The translations under genes and the position numbers were made by a program. A model generated the notes under the pieces. The model was given only the letters and a program-made list of their open reading frames with translations, was not told the DNA's origin and did not search any database. DNA of 64,000 nt from Rosellinia necatrix (Eukaryota; Ascomycota; Sordariomycetes; Xylariales; Xylariaceae), in assembly GCA_021209875.1 (NCBI GenBank), contig JAGYVD010000002.1:5456001-5520000 (forward strand). Reading direction: 5' to 3'. Below, piece by piece: positions 48,388 to 59,072 of the stretch (position 1 is the stretch's first letter; every line of letters starts with the position of its first letter).

Positions 48388-50333
48388 ATGTATACAGCAT
48401 CGTTTGCTTTCTTTGAGGCGTTATGGCAAGCGGGTGTCACCCATTGCTTCGTCAACCTAGGGTCGGATCACCCTAGTATCATCGAAGCTATGGTCAAAGG
48501 CCAGCGGGAAAATAAGGGTAACTTTCCGCGTGTCATTACATGCCCAAACGAGGTACGTCTTGTGTGTCAGGGGATGGTAGCTGCTTCAATGGTCCTCACA
48601 AACCGTGCTAGATGGTCGCTATGTCCATGGCTGACGGCTATGCGCGACTGAGTGGTAAACCCCAATGTGTTATTATCCATGTCGATGTGGGAACACAGGG
48701 TCTAGGTGCAGCGGTACACAATGCGAGCACCGGCCGCGCACCTCTCCTCGTGTTTGCTGGGCTGAGCCCATTCACGATTGAGGGAGAGATGCGTGGGTCA
48801 CGGACGGAATACATCCACTGGATGCAAGACGTCCCGGATCAGAAGCAAATTGTGGCCCAATACTGTCGCTATACCGCCGAGATCAAAACGGGTAAGAATA
48901 TCAAGCAAATGGTCAACCGCGCACTTCAGTTTGCTAGGAGTGACCCCCAGGGCCCCGTCTACCTTGTTGGAGCGAGAGAGATCATGGAGGAGGATATTAC
49001 CCCATATTCACTTGACCAGAGCCTTTGGGATCCAGTTGAGTTAGGCGGATTGCCGCCAAGGGCAGCGAAGGCGATCGCGGAAGCCCTCCTGGATGCCGAA
49101 CGGCCGCTCCTGATCACTGGTTATTCTGGTCGTAACCACAAGGTCCCCGGTGCGCTTGTTGAGTTAGCCAATACCATAAAGGGGCTACGCGTACTTGACA
49201 CGGGTGGGAGCGACATGTGCTTCCCCGGGTCACACCCCAGTTGGGTCGGTCTTCGGAATGGAAATGACAACTCGATTAGGGAAGCAGACGCAATACTCAT
49301 ATTAAACTGTGATGTACCCTGGATCCCAACACAATGCAAGCCTAAAGAAGGGATCAAGGTCTTCCATATTGATGTGGATCCGCTCAAGAATTTGATGCCG
49401 GTTTCCTACGTCCCCGCTCAACATCGGTACCGTGCCGATGCGCTTATCTCTGTCGAACAGATTACAGAGGCTGCTAAAGTCCTCGCAAGTAAGGCTGATG
49501 TAGAGACTAGCAACCAGAAGTGGGATGCACTACAAGCCTCATACCAGAAGCGCCTGGCGACTATCTCGGGAAAGGCCGCCCCGACCGCGGATGGCACATT
49601 CGGAACAGGACACTTGTGTAAGACTCTGCGAGGTTTATGCCCGGAAGACACGATATGGGCCGTCGAGGCCGTAACAAACACTATGTACGTCCACGACAAC
49701 GTGCGGCCGGAGCTCCCGGGCTCGTGGATCAACTGCGGTGGGGGTGGCCTGGGTTGGTCCGGTGGCGGCGCTTTGGGTATCAAGCTGGCTTCAGTCGCCG
49801 AGCATGGTGGGAAGGGCAAGTTTGTGGTGCAGATTGTCGGCGATGGCACCTACTTGTTTTCAGTACCCGGCAGTGTATACTGGATATCCAGACGGTACCA
49901 AATTCCGGTGCTGACCATCGTGCTCAACAATAAGGGTTGGTTTAACCGCCTGTTTCTAGCCGATTCACCGACAGCTAACATGGCGACTTAGGTTGGAATG
50001 CTCCACGAAAGTCTATGCTACTAGTCCATCCGGAGGGTCTGGGTTCTAAAGCAACGAATGAAGAGATCAACATATCTTTCGACCCAGTCCCCGATTTCTC
50101 TGGTATTGCAAAAGCAGCAGCTGGCGGAGAGCTTTTTGCCGCGAAGGTTGAGAGGGCCGACGCGTTAGAAGAAACACTCAAGAAGGCCATCGAGGCCGTT
50201 GAAAGCGGGCAATCCGCGGTCATAGGTGAGTGGATTCTGAAGCTACTTACTTTCATTCGCTATTTCGTTTTATCCAGGGACGAGGGAATACTAACAGAAT
50301 ATTGCAGATTGTAAAGTGAACCTAGACTGCTGA
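48388..50333 (+). CDS. Thiamine-diphosphate-dependent enzyme, acetolactate-synthase-like
   Basis: Four exons (48388-48552, 48612-49935, 49992-50225, 50308-50333; introns of 59, 56 and 82 nt) encode 582 residues. The N-terminal ThDP domain has FEALWQAGVTHCFVNLGSDH and the activating Glu55 in CPNEMVAMSMADGYARL. The middle domain is Rossmann-like (about 195-340). The C-terminal domain has IVGDGTYLFS (Asp466) and NNKGW (about 494-498), the two ends of the ThDP-Mg motif. The family decarboxylates or ligates 2-oxo acids; this subgroup (acetolactate-synthase-like, HPEGLGSKATNEEIN near the C-terminus) has no assigned substrate that I know. The ATG at 48388 is preceded by ACC. The second intron has an unusual GTTGGT donor. 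Retaining it ends translation at a TAG that overlaps the acceptor site. Confidence 0.9.
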
Positions 50334-52502
50334 TCAGCGGTGCTGTTGATGCCATAGTCATTGTGTTAGGTAACGTAGAGGTAACGATTGGGTTCAATAG
50401 CGGTAGCGCACGAACCCCCCTGTGCTAACTGCAGAAATCCTCAACGTTACAGCGGCCTCTTTTGCTCTAGATCTATCGCAGATCAAGAGATCGACGCCTC
50501 TCTGTTGTGGCAATTAGGGGGCGAACAGGCATGTATAATCTGTTACTACTTACACTAGTCATGCAATATACTTCATAGAGCGAAACTCAGGGATCTCTGG
50601 CAACGGCCTGTTGGCCATGGAGGCAAATCAACCCCCTGACAGTTTGACAGTTGAGGGTGTAACCCCGTTGTTGTGAATCGGGGGTTTTTGGGCGTTGCTG
50701 CTGGGTTTAAACGGCACACCCTCCTTGATGGAGAGGCCGAGCAGGGATTTGCTGAAGCCTGGGAGCATGAGCCCAGTAGCATGCAGTAGATGCCGACACA
50801 GATCTCGCAAGACTATTAATTAGGTAGCTAGTGTTGCCCCCTCTTCGATCGGTTTCCTATCCTACAGGGGCAGATGTTTGGGGAAGAGGGTTCCCCGGTT
50901 GGTTCCAGCAGCACACTGCATAGCGGGGTATCCGGGTGCCTGATCCAACGGGATGGAATATCTGCTCCGGACGTGGGCGGGAGCAAGATTGTAGTGGTGT
51001 GCAGTCTAGATTCGACTAGATTTACGCATAGCGAAGATCTTGCCTCACTCTGACCATCTCCAGGCATGGCTTGGCTTTGTTGGGGAGGAGAATTACTGCT
51101 GCGGCCTCTCGGAAGAACGGGGCTGACAATCGTTTGTTTGTTGTTTTGTTCGATGAGACAAGGGAGAAGAAATAACGATTTATGACAGCAGCAGACAGCG
51201 GGCTGCACCAGGAAACTCGATGTGGGTTACAGGTAACCCGATTGCACCTACCACGTGTTGTGATAGTAATGTCCATCCCTCGGTCGTTTCTGTCAATTTA
51301 TTTATATGATGTTCTACCCTGGTACTTCTATAGGTAGGTAGGGCCTGCTTTGTTGAACTTGCCGAAGTAAGTATCTCTAGGTCGACTTTCTTCACTCGTG
51401 TGTCTACCCGTGGTCTACCCGTGGTCTACCCGTGGTCACGAGAGCAAAAAAAAAATGAGAAACGCTATGCAGCAGTGCCACCCGAACTGCAGGACCCTGG
51501 AACGTCAACTAAATCTACCTGCGCTAGGCTAGGTATCTAGGCACAGTACTTAGCAATGTAACCCCGCTAGTTCCCGCCACCAACCATCCTCCCAACGCCC
51601 TTTGCGACCCCTGACGTACCTCTTAACCCTGGTCTCCTCCGCTGAAGAAATCAGCGTGGGCGGGTGGACGCCGTCCAGACCTTCTTTTCTTTTCCTGATC
51701 ATGGCGGGGTAAGAACACCAAAGCTACCTAAGGAGCCAGCACTTACTTATCCAGCCTATCTACACTACAATGTATGTATAATTTGTTTGGAGACCAGAAT
51801 TCTCCCCAAGGTGGTGAATCGGCGTTCTCCATCACACCAATTCTATCTTTTCCTTTCCCGTCTCATTGGCACCCCAGGATAATAATACTTCATTCATCAC
51901 ATGCCTATTCAGTCCTGTTTGCTCTTTATGGCAATCGTTAGGTGAATGCTTAGATAGTCACGTTCATTTACCATTTACCATTTCCACTTATACAAAGCTT
52001 CAAGTAACTACCTAGTTACTTGTAGCCGTCCCTCTGCCCGATCTCCCGATTGTACCCGATTCTCCTTGGCTGGTCTCCTGTCGCCCGGCTATACTTCTAT
52101 TAACGTATATCATGATGAGAGTCCAGTCTCCGCGCTCAAGGTGCTAACTTCCACGCGACTTATCCTTCCACCGCGAGACGATGTGCACTTACAAAAGATT
52201 GGATTCAAGCCGTCATTATACGAGGGACCTACATTCCAACCAAGTTGCTCCCCGCCTCTCCACCAAGCCCTCGATGAACCAGCCGAGTCGAGTTGCGCCG
52301 AAATAACGTTCGTTTAACAACCTACCCCGTCGCATAAAATATACAGAAGAGCCGCTCATACTTGTTGTGTAGAGCATCATTCTGCTGCGCGCATATTGGT
52401 TTGTGATCCCTTGCTCAATAGGGCTCCCGGCCAAGGGATTGCGGAAGACAGATAGGAAGAGGGACAGGTCGAAGAACGAGGAGCGCGACGAGGAGTGTGA
52501 CG
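50334..52502. other. Intergenic region upstream of the cyclin gene
   Basis: About 2.2 kb with no supportable gene. It contains a triple 11-nt repeat (51402-51434), TAGGTAGG words near 51331-51344, and a likely long leader of the cyclin transcript. A 126-codon minus-strand frame at 50828-51208 has no recognisable feature. Confidence 0.6.
51402..51434. repeat. 11-nt tandem repeat GTCTACCCGTG, three copies
   Basis: Three perfect consecutive copies at 51402-51412, 51413-51423 and 51424-51434 in the intergenic region. Confidence 0.85.
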
Positions 52503-53603
52503 ATGGCGCCCCGAGAGGGCAGCGAGAATGAGCAGGATGCCAACCAAGCTGAGGCGGACAACGTAGACATCACCCCGACCCTACCACCACCGCCGCCTGT
52601 TCCCTCGACCGACCCGAACTTGGCGTCCCAGGCGAAAACCCCTCCACCACTTCATGCCGTCCCGACCGACTCTTCATCGGTCCATCTCTTCACGCTGCTA
52701 CCCACTGCCGCCCTCAAGTTGCTCTGTACTGGAATCGAAGATTTAGTCGCCATCACAGGCGACATCCCGCCAACGCCCCCTCCGACCACTCCTCCCATAC
52801 CCAACATGAGCAGCATGCAACAAGAAAAGGCCGCCATTGTACGATCACATTCTGGTAGGGATCTCACCAATCTTCAGCGACAAGGAGAACAACAACAGCA
52901 GCAACAACAACAGCAACAACAACAACAACAACAACAACAGCAACAACAGCCAAACCAACCTCGACCGAATAGACAGGGGTTTTTTGACGCGCACCAATTC
53001 CAGCCTGTCGACGGCGTACGCCTTCGGAACCCACCTACTCCTTCTCCGCCAGCTACCACACCCCAGCCGTATATAATCATCGGGGAGAACTCACAGCCCC
53101 TGAATCTCCAACACAGCGCAATTACGCGCAAGTTCTTCAGCAAGGCGCCCCCTCCCATCAGCATCGAAGACTACCTCATGCGCATTCACCGATTCTGTCC
53201 TATGTCGACGGCTGTCTATCTAGCCACATCGTTCTACATATTTCGATTGGCGGTCGAAGAGCGCGCCATCCCCGTGACGCGGAGGAACTGTCACCGGCTA
53301 CTTCTCGCGGGCCTCCGGGTAGCGATGAAGGCATTGGAAGATCTTAGCTACCCGCACGCCAGGATGGCCAAGGCCGGGGGCGTCAGCGAGGCCGAATTGG
53401 CTAGACTGGAGATTAGCTTTTGCTTCCTGGTCGGCTTTGAGCTAGTGGTCAACGAAGAAATGCTGAAAAACCATTGGGAAGCGTTGAGGCGAGGTACGGG
53501 CCTCGAGGGTTCTGGGCCCGATCGAAGCCTTGCTAGGGTGTTACCGAACCTGAGACTCGGTGTGCGGCGCCAACAGGACCCGGATCCCGCGGCTTCTGGA
53601 TAG
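52503..53603 (+). CDS. Pho80-like cyclin (PREG/Pcl family)
   Basis: A single exon of 366 residues from the ATG at 52503 (the frame also has an upstream GTG that I did not use). Residues 1-215 are low-complexity, rich in Pro, Ser and Gln, with exactly 20 consecutive Gln at 130-149. A cyclin-box domain follows (about 215-325): SIEDYLMRIHRFCPMSTAVY, LATSFYIFRLAVEERAIPVT, NCHRLLLAGLRVAMKALED and a Pcl-type ARLEISFCFLVGFELVV. Fungal relatives pair with the Pho85-type kinase and control phosphate and nutrient responses. The partner and target here are inferred from the family only. The conserved N-terminal segment HLFTLLPTAALKLLCTGIEDL is also seen in other fungal members. Confidence 0.88.
   Translation: MAPREGSENEQDANQAEADNVDITPTLPPPPPVPSTDPNLASQAKTPPPLHAVPTDSSSVHLFTLLPTAALKLLCTGIEDLVAITGDIPPTPPPTTPPIPNMSSMQQEKAAIVRSHSGRDLTNLQRQGEQQQQQQQQQQQQQQQQQQQQPNQPRPNRQGFFDAHQFQPVDGVRLRNPPTPSPPATTPQPYIIIGENSQPLNLQHSAITRKFFSKAPPPISIEDYLMRIHRFCPMSTAVYLATSFYIFRLAVEERAIPVTRRNCHRLLLAGLRVAMKALEDLSYPHARMAKAGGVSEAELARLEISFCFLVGFELVVNEEMLKNHWEALRRGTGLEGSGPDRSLARVLPNLRLGVRRQQDPDPAASG
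52890..52949 (+). repeat. CAA/CAG repeat encoding 20 glutamines
   Basis: Sixty nt of mixed CAA and CAG codons inside the cyclin gene, residues 130-149, followed by a PNQPRPNRQ spacer. Probably length-variable. Confidence 0.92.
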
Positions 53604-54377
53604 CACCGGGGAAGAGGTATGGTCGGACACCGAAGGCGGGTTTGCACTTGAACATGGGAAGAGGGCACGATGTAGTATATAATAAGAGAGGATGGATGGG
53701 CTTATTCGGGGCCACCGGGACTGATAAGTTTGCGATCTTTAGTGTAGTGAGTTATGTTATATGATACCCCCTCGTCTAAAATAGTGGTACGCCGGCGGCA
53801 TGCCCTGGCTAAGAATGAATTCGAGGCTTGTACATGACTGAAGATGGCTTGCTGGTTCATTTGCTGCATATGCCTCTACTATCTATCTGTGGCTCCGAGC
53901 GGTAAGTAGGACGCCTGGAAAGAAATGTCTCCTTGATAAGTAAAATGCAGGCAACCTACCTACCTAATCCCGCTTACACGATTGCATGCCCGCCTTAGGT
54001 AGGTAGTATGGACGATTAAACCTTTGTTATTACTTAAGCATCACGGTATTGTTTGCTGTCATCCCCACCTAGGCAATTACCCAAGTAGGTAGGTAGCTTA
54101 CCTCGGTGTGCCTCACCACGTAACATTTTTAGTGCTTTCAGGCTAGGCTAGTCTACCTAGGTACCTAGGCGCTAAGGCGTTTGGGTAAGTTGCGTAGAAT
54201 TTACTGACGTAAATCGGGATTGTATTAGTCTCGGGTTACACTCGACAGCGTCAAACCGACCGGTCGGAAAACTAGTTGCATAACTATAGCATAGCAAGCA
54301 CACCTACCTACCTAATAATAATAAGCTTCCCCTCGTAGTAGGCTGGCCACTGGCCACGGAACGGAGGACTGCCCCGG
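53604..54377. other. Intergenic region with several TACCTA/TAGGTA inverted repeats
   Basis: No gene. It holds a 12-nt-arm inverted repeat (53956-53967 with 53995-54006), further TAGGTAGG words near 54084-54096, a CTACCTAGGTACCTAGG cluster near 54151-54170 and CCTACCTACC near 54303. This is the densest patch of the motif in the window. Confidence 0.7.
53956..54006. repeat. Inverted repeat with 12-nt arms and 27-nt loop
   Basis: CTACCTACCTAA (53956-53967) and TTAGGTAGGTAG (53995-54006) are exact reverse complements and could form a hairpin. Same motif class as the other TACCTA elements. Confidence 0.85.
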
Positions 54378-56435
54378 ATGTCTTCGGCTGGTGCTGTGAA
54401 CCCCTTCGGCAGGTCCAAACTCTACACAAGCATTGCCAGCACCAACCTCATTGCCACTCTCCGGCTGGGAAAACGACGAATCTACCCCCACGTGCCAACC
54501 CCGTTGCGACGCATCACGGCACGACACGCAGTGATCAGCATCCTCGCCCGTATACCCTCGCCGCGCGTATCTATTACAGCTACCCCGCCCTCGTCCTTCG
54601 TCTCTACCCCGCGTCGAATCACCACCTCCACTACCTCAGCTACCTCCGCCACCTCGGCCATCTCGACCACCTCGACCACCTCTACCACCGCCGCCGTCGC
54701 CGCCGCCGTCGCCGCCGCGGCCGCCATCCCATCCACAGCCACGACAACTTCGCAAAGACTAACTGTAGCGACCATGGCCGATATTGATGTCGAGACTGTC
54801 CTAAAGGGCAAGTACCCCGCCAAAGCCCATGCGAAGCGTGTAGTCGAATACATCCGCTCCAAGATCCCCGATGCCACCGGAGTCATCTTTCTCGAAGGTC
54901 GGTCCGACCACCTCCTCGAGGATTGCGACGAGCCGGTTCCCTTTAGGTGTGTTTAATAACCCGTACCATCCAATACACCATCTAAGCATCTCTGACCGTG
55001 AGTCAGGCAACGGAGGGCATTCATGTATCTGACAGGCGCCGACATTGCTGATGGCGCCTTCATCTACGATATCGAGACGGATAAATCGACCCTCTTCATC
55101 CCACCTGTCGATCCCGATAGCGTCATTTGGTCCGGTCTTCCCCTATCTGCCGAGGACGCTCTGGCAAAGTACGATGTCGACGCTGTTCTACCGACTACTG
55201 AGATGAATCCGATGCTGGCTAAATTCGGCGCGACCAGCACCAAGTCTACTGTTTTCGCCATCGCCGACCGTGTCTCTGCTAGCGTCGCCTTTGTCGGGTT
55301 TGGCGGTACAGATCTTTCTATCTTATCTGAGGCCATCGATGAATGCCGTGTCATCAAGGACGATTACGAGGTCGCGCTCATCAGGAAAGCCAATCAGATC
55401 AGCGGGGTTGCCCATCGAGCCGTCTTGGAGAATGTTCGCAAATCTCAGAACGAGTATGAGCTCGAGGGGGTTTTCATCGGCAACTGCATACGGCAAGGCG
55501 CCAAGAAACAGGCCTACCCGAGCATCGTGGCTAGCGGTAGATCAGCCGCCACGCTTCATTATGTCCATAATGATAAAGACCTTCAAGGCAAGGACCTTCT
55601 GCTTCTCGACGCCGGTGCCGAGTGGCAGACATATGCATCAGACATCGTAAGACATACCTCCCGTCTCGAGCTGTTATGGCCTTCCCCGGCGCACCCATGG
55701 ATCCAATCAAACTCACAAGTAAATAGACTAGGACATTCCCCATTTCGGGTCGCTTTACTGAGCAGTCACGCGCCATCTACGAAATCGTTCTCCAAATGCA
55801 GCTCGACTGCATTGCTATGCTTAAGGACGGTGTTTGGTGGGACGATGTTCATGTGCGAGCACATGAGGTGGCTATTGATGGTCTATTATCTCTTGGTATT
55901 CTGAAAGGGGATCGCAAAGAGATCCTCGAGGCCCGAACCAGTACGGCATTTCTCCCGCATGGCTTGGGCCATTATCTAGGCATGGACACGCACGACACCG
56001 GCGGCCACCCCAATTACTCGGATCCCGACCCCATGTTTCGGTACCTGCGCGTGAGAAGAAACCTGCCGGCCGGTAGCGTCATCACTGTCGAGCCCGGCGT
56101 ATGTGGCTTCGTATTACAGTATTGATAGTTAGCCAATAAAGCTAACACGATTGCAGATCTACTTTTGCGAGTTCATCATTCGCCCCTACCTTAACGATCC
56201 TAAACACTCTAAGTACATTGACGAGAACGTCCTGGACAACTACTGGGACGTAGGGGGTGTAAGGTAAGTCGTTCGTCCCAATTTGTGTCAAACAGACTGA
56301 TAATCTCCGATACTAAATCTCTTTTTTTCATGTAGAATCGAGGACAATCTTCTAATTACGAAGGATGGATCAATCAATCTGACTGACACGGTCAAGGATC
56401 CCGATGAGATAGAGAAGATTATCTCGAGTAGCTAA
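54378..56435 (+). CDS. pepP: Xaa-Pro aminopeptidase, M24B, with long N-terminal leader
   Basis: Five exons (54378-54946, 55007-55646, 55727-56098, 56157-56263, 56336-56435; introns of 60, 80, 58 and 72 nt) encode 595 residues. The fungal pepP protein normally starts at the second ATG (54774, [20 protein letters not shown]), which would give 463 residues, close to the usual size. The M24 pita-bread domain shows all metal ligands: two Asp in [20 protein letters not shown], His in [14 protein letters not shown], Glu in ITVEPGIYFCEF and Glu in GGVRIEDNLL. It removes N-terminal residues preceding proline using Mn2+. The upstream 132 codons are in frame, rich in Arg, Ser, Thr and Ala, and contain no Asp or Glu, so initiation at 54378 would add a mitochondrial-type presequence. 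Initiation at 54774 gives the cytosolic form. Confidence 0.93.
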
Positions 56436-56850
56436 GTAAATAGGTAATGAGACTCAGGAGTGGGATAATCTTCTGAAACCTTCAATCGATGCTAACATAT
56501 CGAGAACAAAGTATGTATATACATATGTCATAAGAAGATTGTGGAAATAGATATCCTATCAAGATAAAAAAAAAAGAATCGAAAATAATTCGTGCCAAAG
56601 GAAACATGCACCACCAAGCATTCTTTGTCTTCCTAAAACCCAAATTAAATGACTGCTCAAATATTCATGGCAAAGGACTAGATTGCATTCTAATTGTAGT
56701 TGGAGATGCATTACTGTAAATGTATTAAGTAGTGGCTATTCATTATCGCTGTTTAAGCTCTTCATCATCTTTCGCAGTCATTCATCATTCATAATAATCC
56801 TCTTCCCCACGACTCCCATCCAACCCATCAACCGAGCAGCCCCCCGTCAC

Positions 56851-56892
<42 letters not shown>

Positions 56893-56903
56893 CCTCGCCT
56901 CAC
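56436..56903. other. Convergent intergenic region with a CA repeat
   Basis: The pepP gene (+) and the carboxypeptidase gene (-) converge here. There is no gene of its own. A CA dinucleotide repeat of about 30 nt (56857-56889) ends only about 15 nt from the carboxypeptidase stop codon. Confidence 0.7.
56857..56889. repeat. CA dinucleotide repeat
   Basis: About 16 CA units, perfect over most of the length, in the 3' flank of the serine carboxypeptidase gene. Confidence 0.9.
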
Positions 56904-59072
56904 CTACCGAAACCGGAACCGAGATTGCGGCCCCGGCCTCGCCCTCGATCTCGACCTAGCCCCAGCACCCCTAGCGCCGCGAAAGCTCCGCCTAAGCAAG
57001 ACCTCCTGCCTCTGCGCGCCAGCGGCGGCGGCGGCCCCCGGCCACGGCGCGCCCGGCCTGTTCGTGACGACGTCGTACGTGAGGTTCGCGGGCGTGACCG
57101 CGAACTGTACGGTCCCGTTGCCCTCGCGGTACGCGCTGACGGCGGGGCCGAGGGTGCGGTAGGCCGGGGAGACGGGCACGGCGCCGGTCTCGACGTCGCG
57201 GCGGCGGACGACGCGCGCGAAGAACTCGAGCGCCGCCAGGGGCTGGTAGAAGGGGACCTCGTGGCCGGCCTCGTAGAAGCGCGTGAAGGAGAAGCCGGCG
57301 GCCTGGCGGACCTGGCCGTGGACGACGCCGTCGCTCGTGCGCAGGTCGCGGTACCCCGTCCCCTCCGCGCCGTACCCCGGCACCGCCGACCCGACGAGGT
57401 CCGCGACGGCCGCGCCGCCGAGCCAGTTGCAGTTGTAGTCCGCGTCGCCCGCGTACAGCGCGACGGATATGCCGCTGCCGCTGCCGCTGCCGCTGCCGCT
57501 GCGCAGCAGATCCCGCAGCGCCGCTACCGTCCCGGCCTCCCGCCCGTCGTCGCCCGTCCCGTCGAACGCCTCGCCCACCGCCCCGTTCGACGAGAAGTTC
57601 GTGTGCGCCCCGATCGCCGCCTGCACCCGCCCCGTGTTCAGGTACGCCTCGTAGTACCGGTACGGGAACGGGTCCGGGTCCAGCTCCCGCACGTCGTACT
57701 CGTCCCGCCCCAGCACGCTGTCGTACACCAGCTCCACCATGTACGCGCAGAACGCGTCGGCGTTCCTGCACTGCGCCCGGAGGCGTTTAGCTTGGTTTGC
57801 TTTTTTTTTTCTTCCTTTTTGGGGGAGGGAAGGAAGGAAGGGAAAGGAAGGGAAAGGGAGAGATGGGGAAGGGGGGTTTGGACTTACGATGGCGTTGTCG
57901 CCGCTCGCTTTGCAGTGGTTGAGCCGGTCGAGACAGTTGCCCTTCCCGTAGAGGTTGTTGTAGAACATGCTCGCGTTTGACGCGTCGAAGGGCGCGTAGT
58001 CGTACGTGTTCCCCGGGGAGACGGTGAAGTTGTAGTCTATAATTTTCGGGCGCGCATATGTTAGTCGTCGTATCTGCTTCTCTCTGCTCTGGGTGCGGGG
58101 GAATTTTTTTCTTGGGTTATATGAGAATGCGAGGATCAAAAAGTCATGGGCATTGCATTGAGAGTAACGGAGAATTGAATGGACTTACACGCTTGATATT
58201 GGATGATGGGGTCATACCTGGGTAACAAATGGTCAGTAACGCTCTAACAATCTGTGTTTCCTGTGGATATTCATAACGCACCATCCGTTCCCGATCAGCA
58301 CCGATTCTAGCTGAATCTTCTTGGCGCGGGGCGGGAGATTCTTGTTCTGTTCCTCGATATACTGGTTGAAGATGGGGCCGTAGTGGCCGCCGTAGCTCTC
58401 GGTGGCGAAGTGGAAGCCGTGGCGGGAGTACTGCGGGAAGGCGCCCATGAAGCCCTGCAAGGTCTTCCAGAAGTTGGGGGCGGCCCCGGCGGTGGTGCTG
58501 GCGGTGAGGGTGAGGTTGGGGTAGGCGTAGGTGCCGCACGAGTCGGCGGGGGCGTAGTCCGGGCAGACGCCGGGCTCGGGCAGGACGACGACGCCGTTGT
58601 CGGTGGCGTAGGCGTCGACGGGGTACGAGTACGAGAAGCCGACCTGGCTCGGCTGGTCGATGAACAGCAGGTTGCTGGCGTTGGACCACGAGTACGGGTT
58701 GTCGTAGACGCGGCCGTCCGGGTCGACGCGGCACGGCCCCAGCTCCTCGAACAAGCCGATCATCGAGCTCGAGCCCGGCCCGCCGTTGATCCAGACGGTC
58801 AGCGGCGCCTCGGCCGGGTCCAGGCCCCCCCGTGCCTCGAAGAACCAGAAGAAGATGTGCTGATCGGGTCCCACGTCCGCGAACCCCGAGTAGCTCTTCA
58901 CGTCCGGGTCCAGCTCGCAGATCCCCGTGGGCACCTCCTTGTATCGCACGGGGATGTCGGCGTAGCCCACCACGCGCTTGAGGTCTGTTGGCGGCTTGAC
59001 GAACTGGGCTTGCGCCGGGTTGATCGTCGTCAGGGCCGCGAGGGCTAGGAGTTTGCGCGCGAACGAAGCCAT
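56904..59072 (-). CDS. Secreted serine carboxypeptidase (S10)
   Basis: Four exons (58282-59072, a 29-nt exon 58189-58217, 57888-58036, 56904-57770; introns of 64, 152 and 117 nt) encode 611 residues. A signal peptide ends near residue 22 (NPAQA). The S10 features are VWINGGPGSSSMIGLFEELG, the nucleophile Ser226 in FATESYGGHYGP, the Asp pair in LYAGDADYNCNWLGG (432-434) and His493 in FYEAGHEVPFYQP. The enzyme removes C-terminal amino acids from peptides, outside the cell or in the vacuole. Residues 414-423 are five Ser-Gly dipeptides from a hexanucleotide repeat just before the Asp motif. The C-terminal ~30 residues are unusually Arg-rich (SFRGARGAGARSRSRARP) and may be a non-conserved extension. 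Exon 4 is extremely GC-rich, which creates long overlapping open frames on the opposite strand. Confidence 0.92.
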
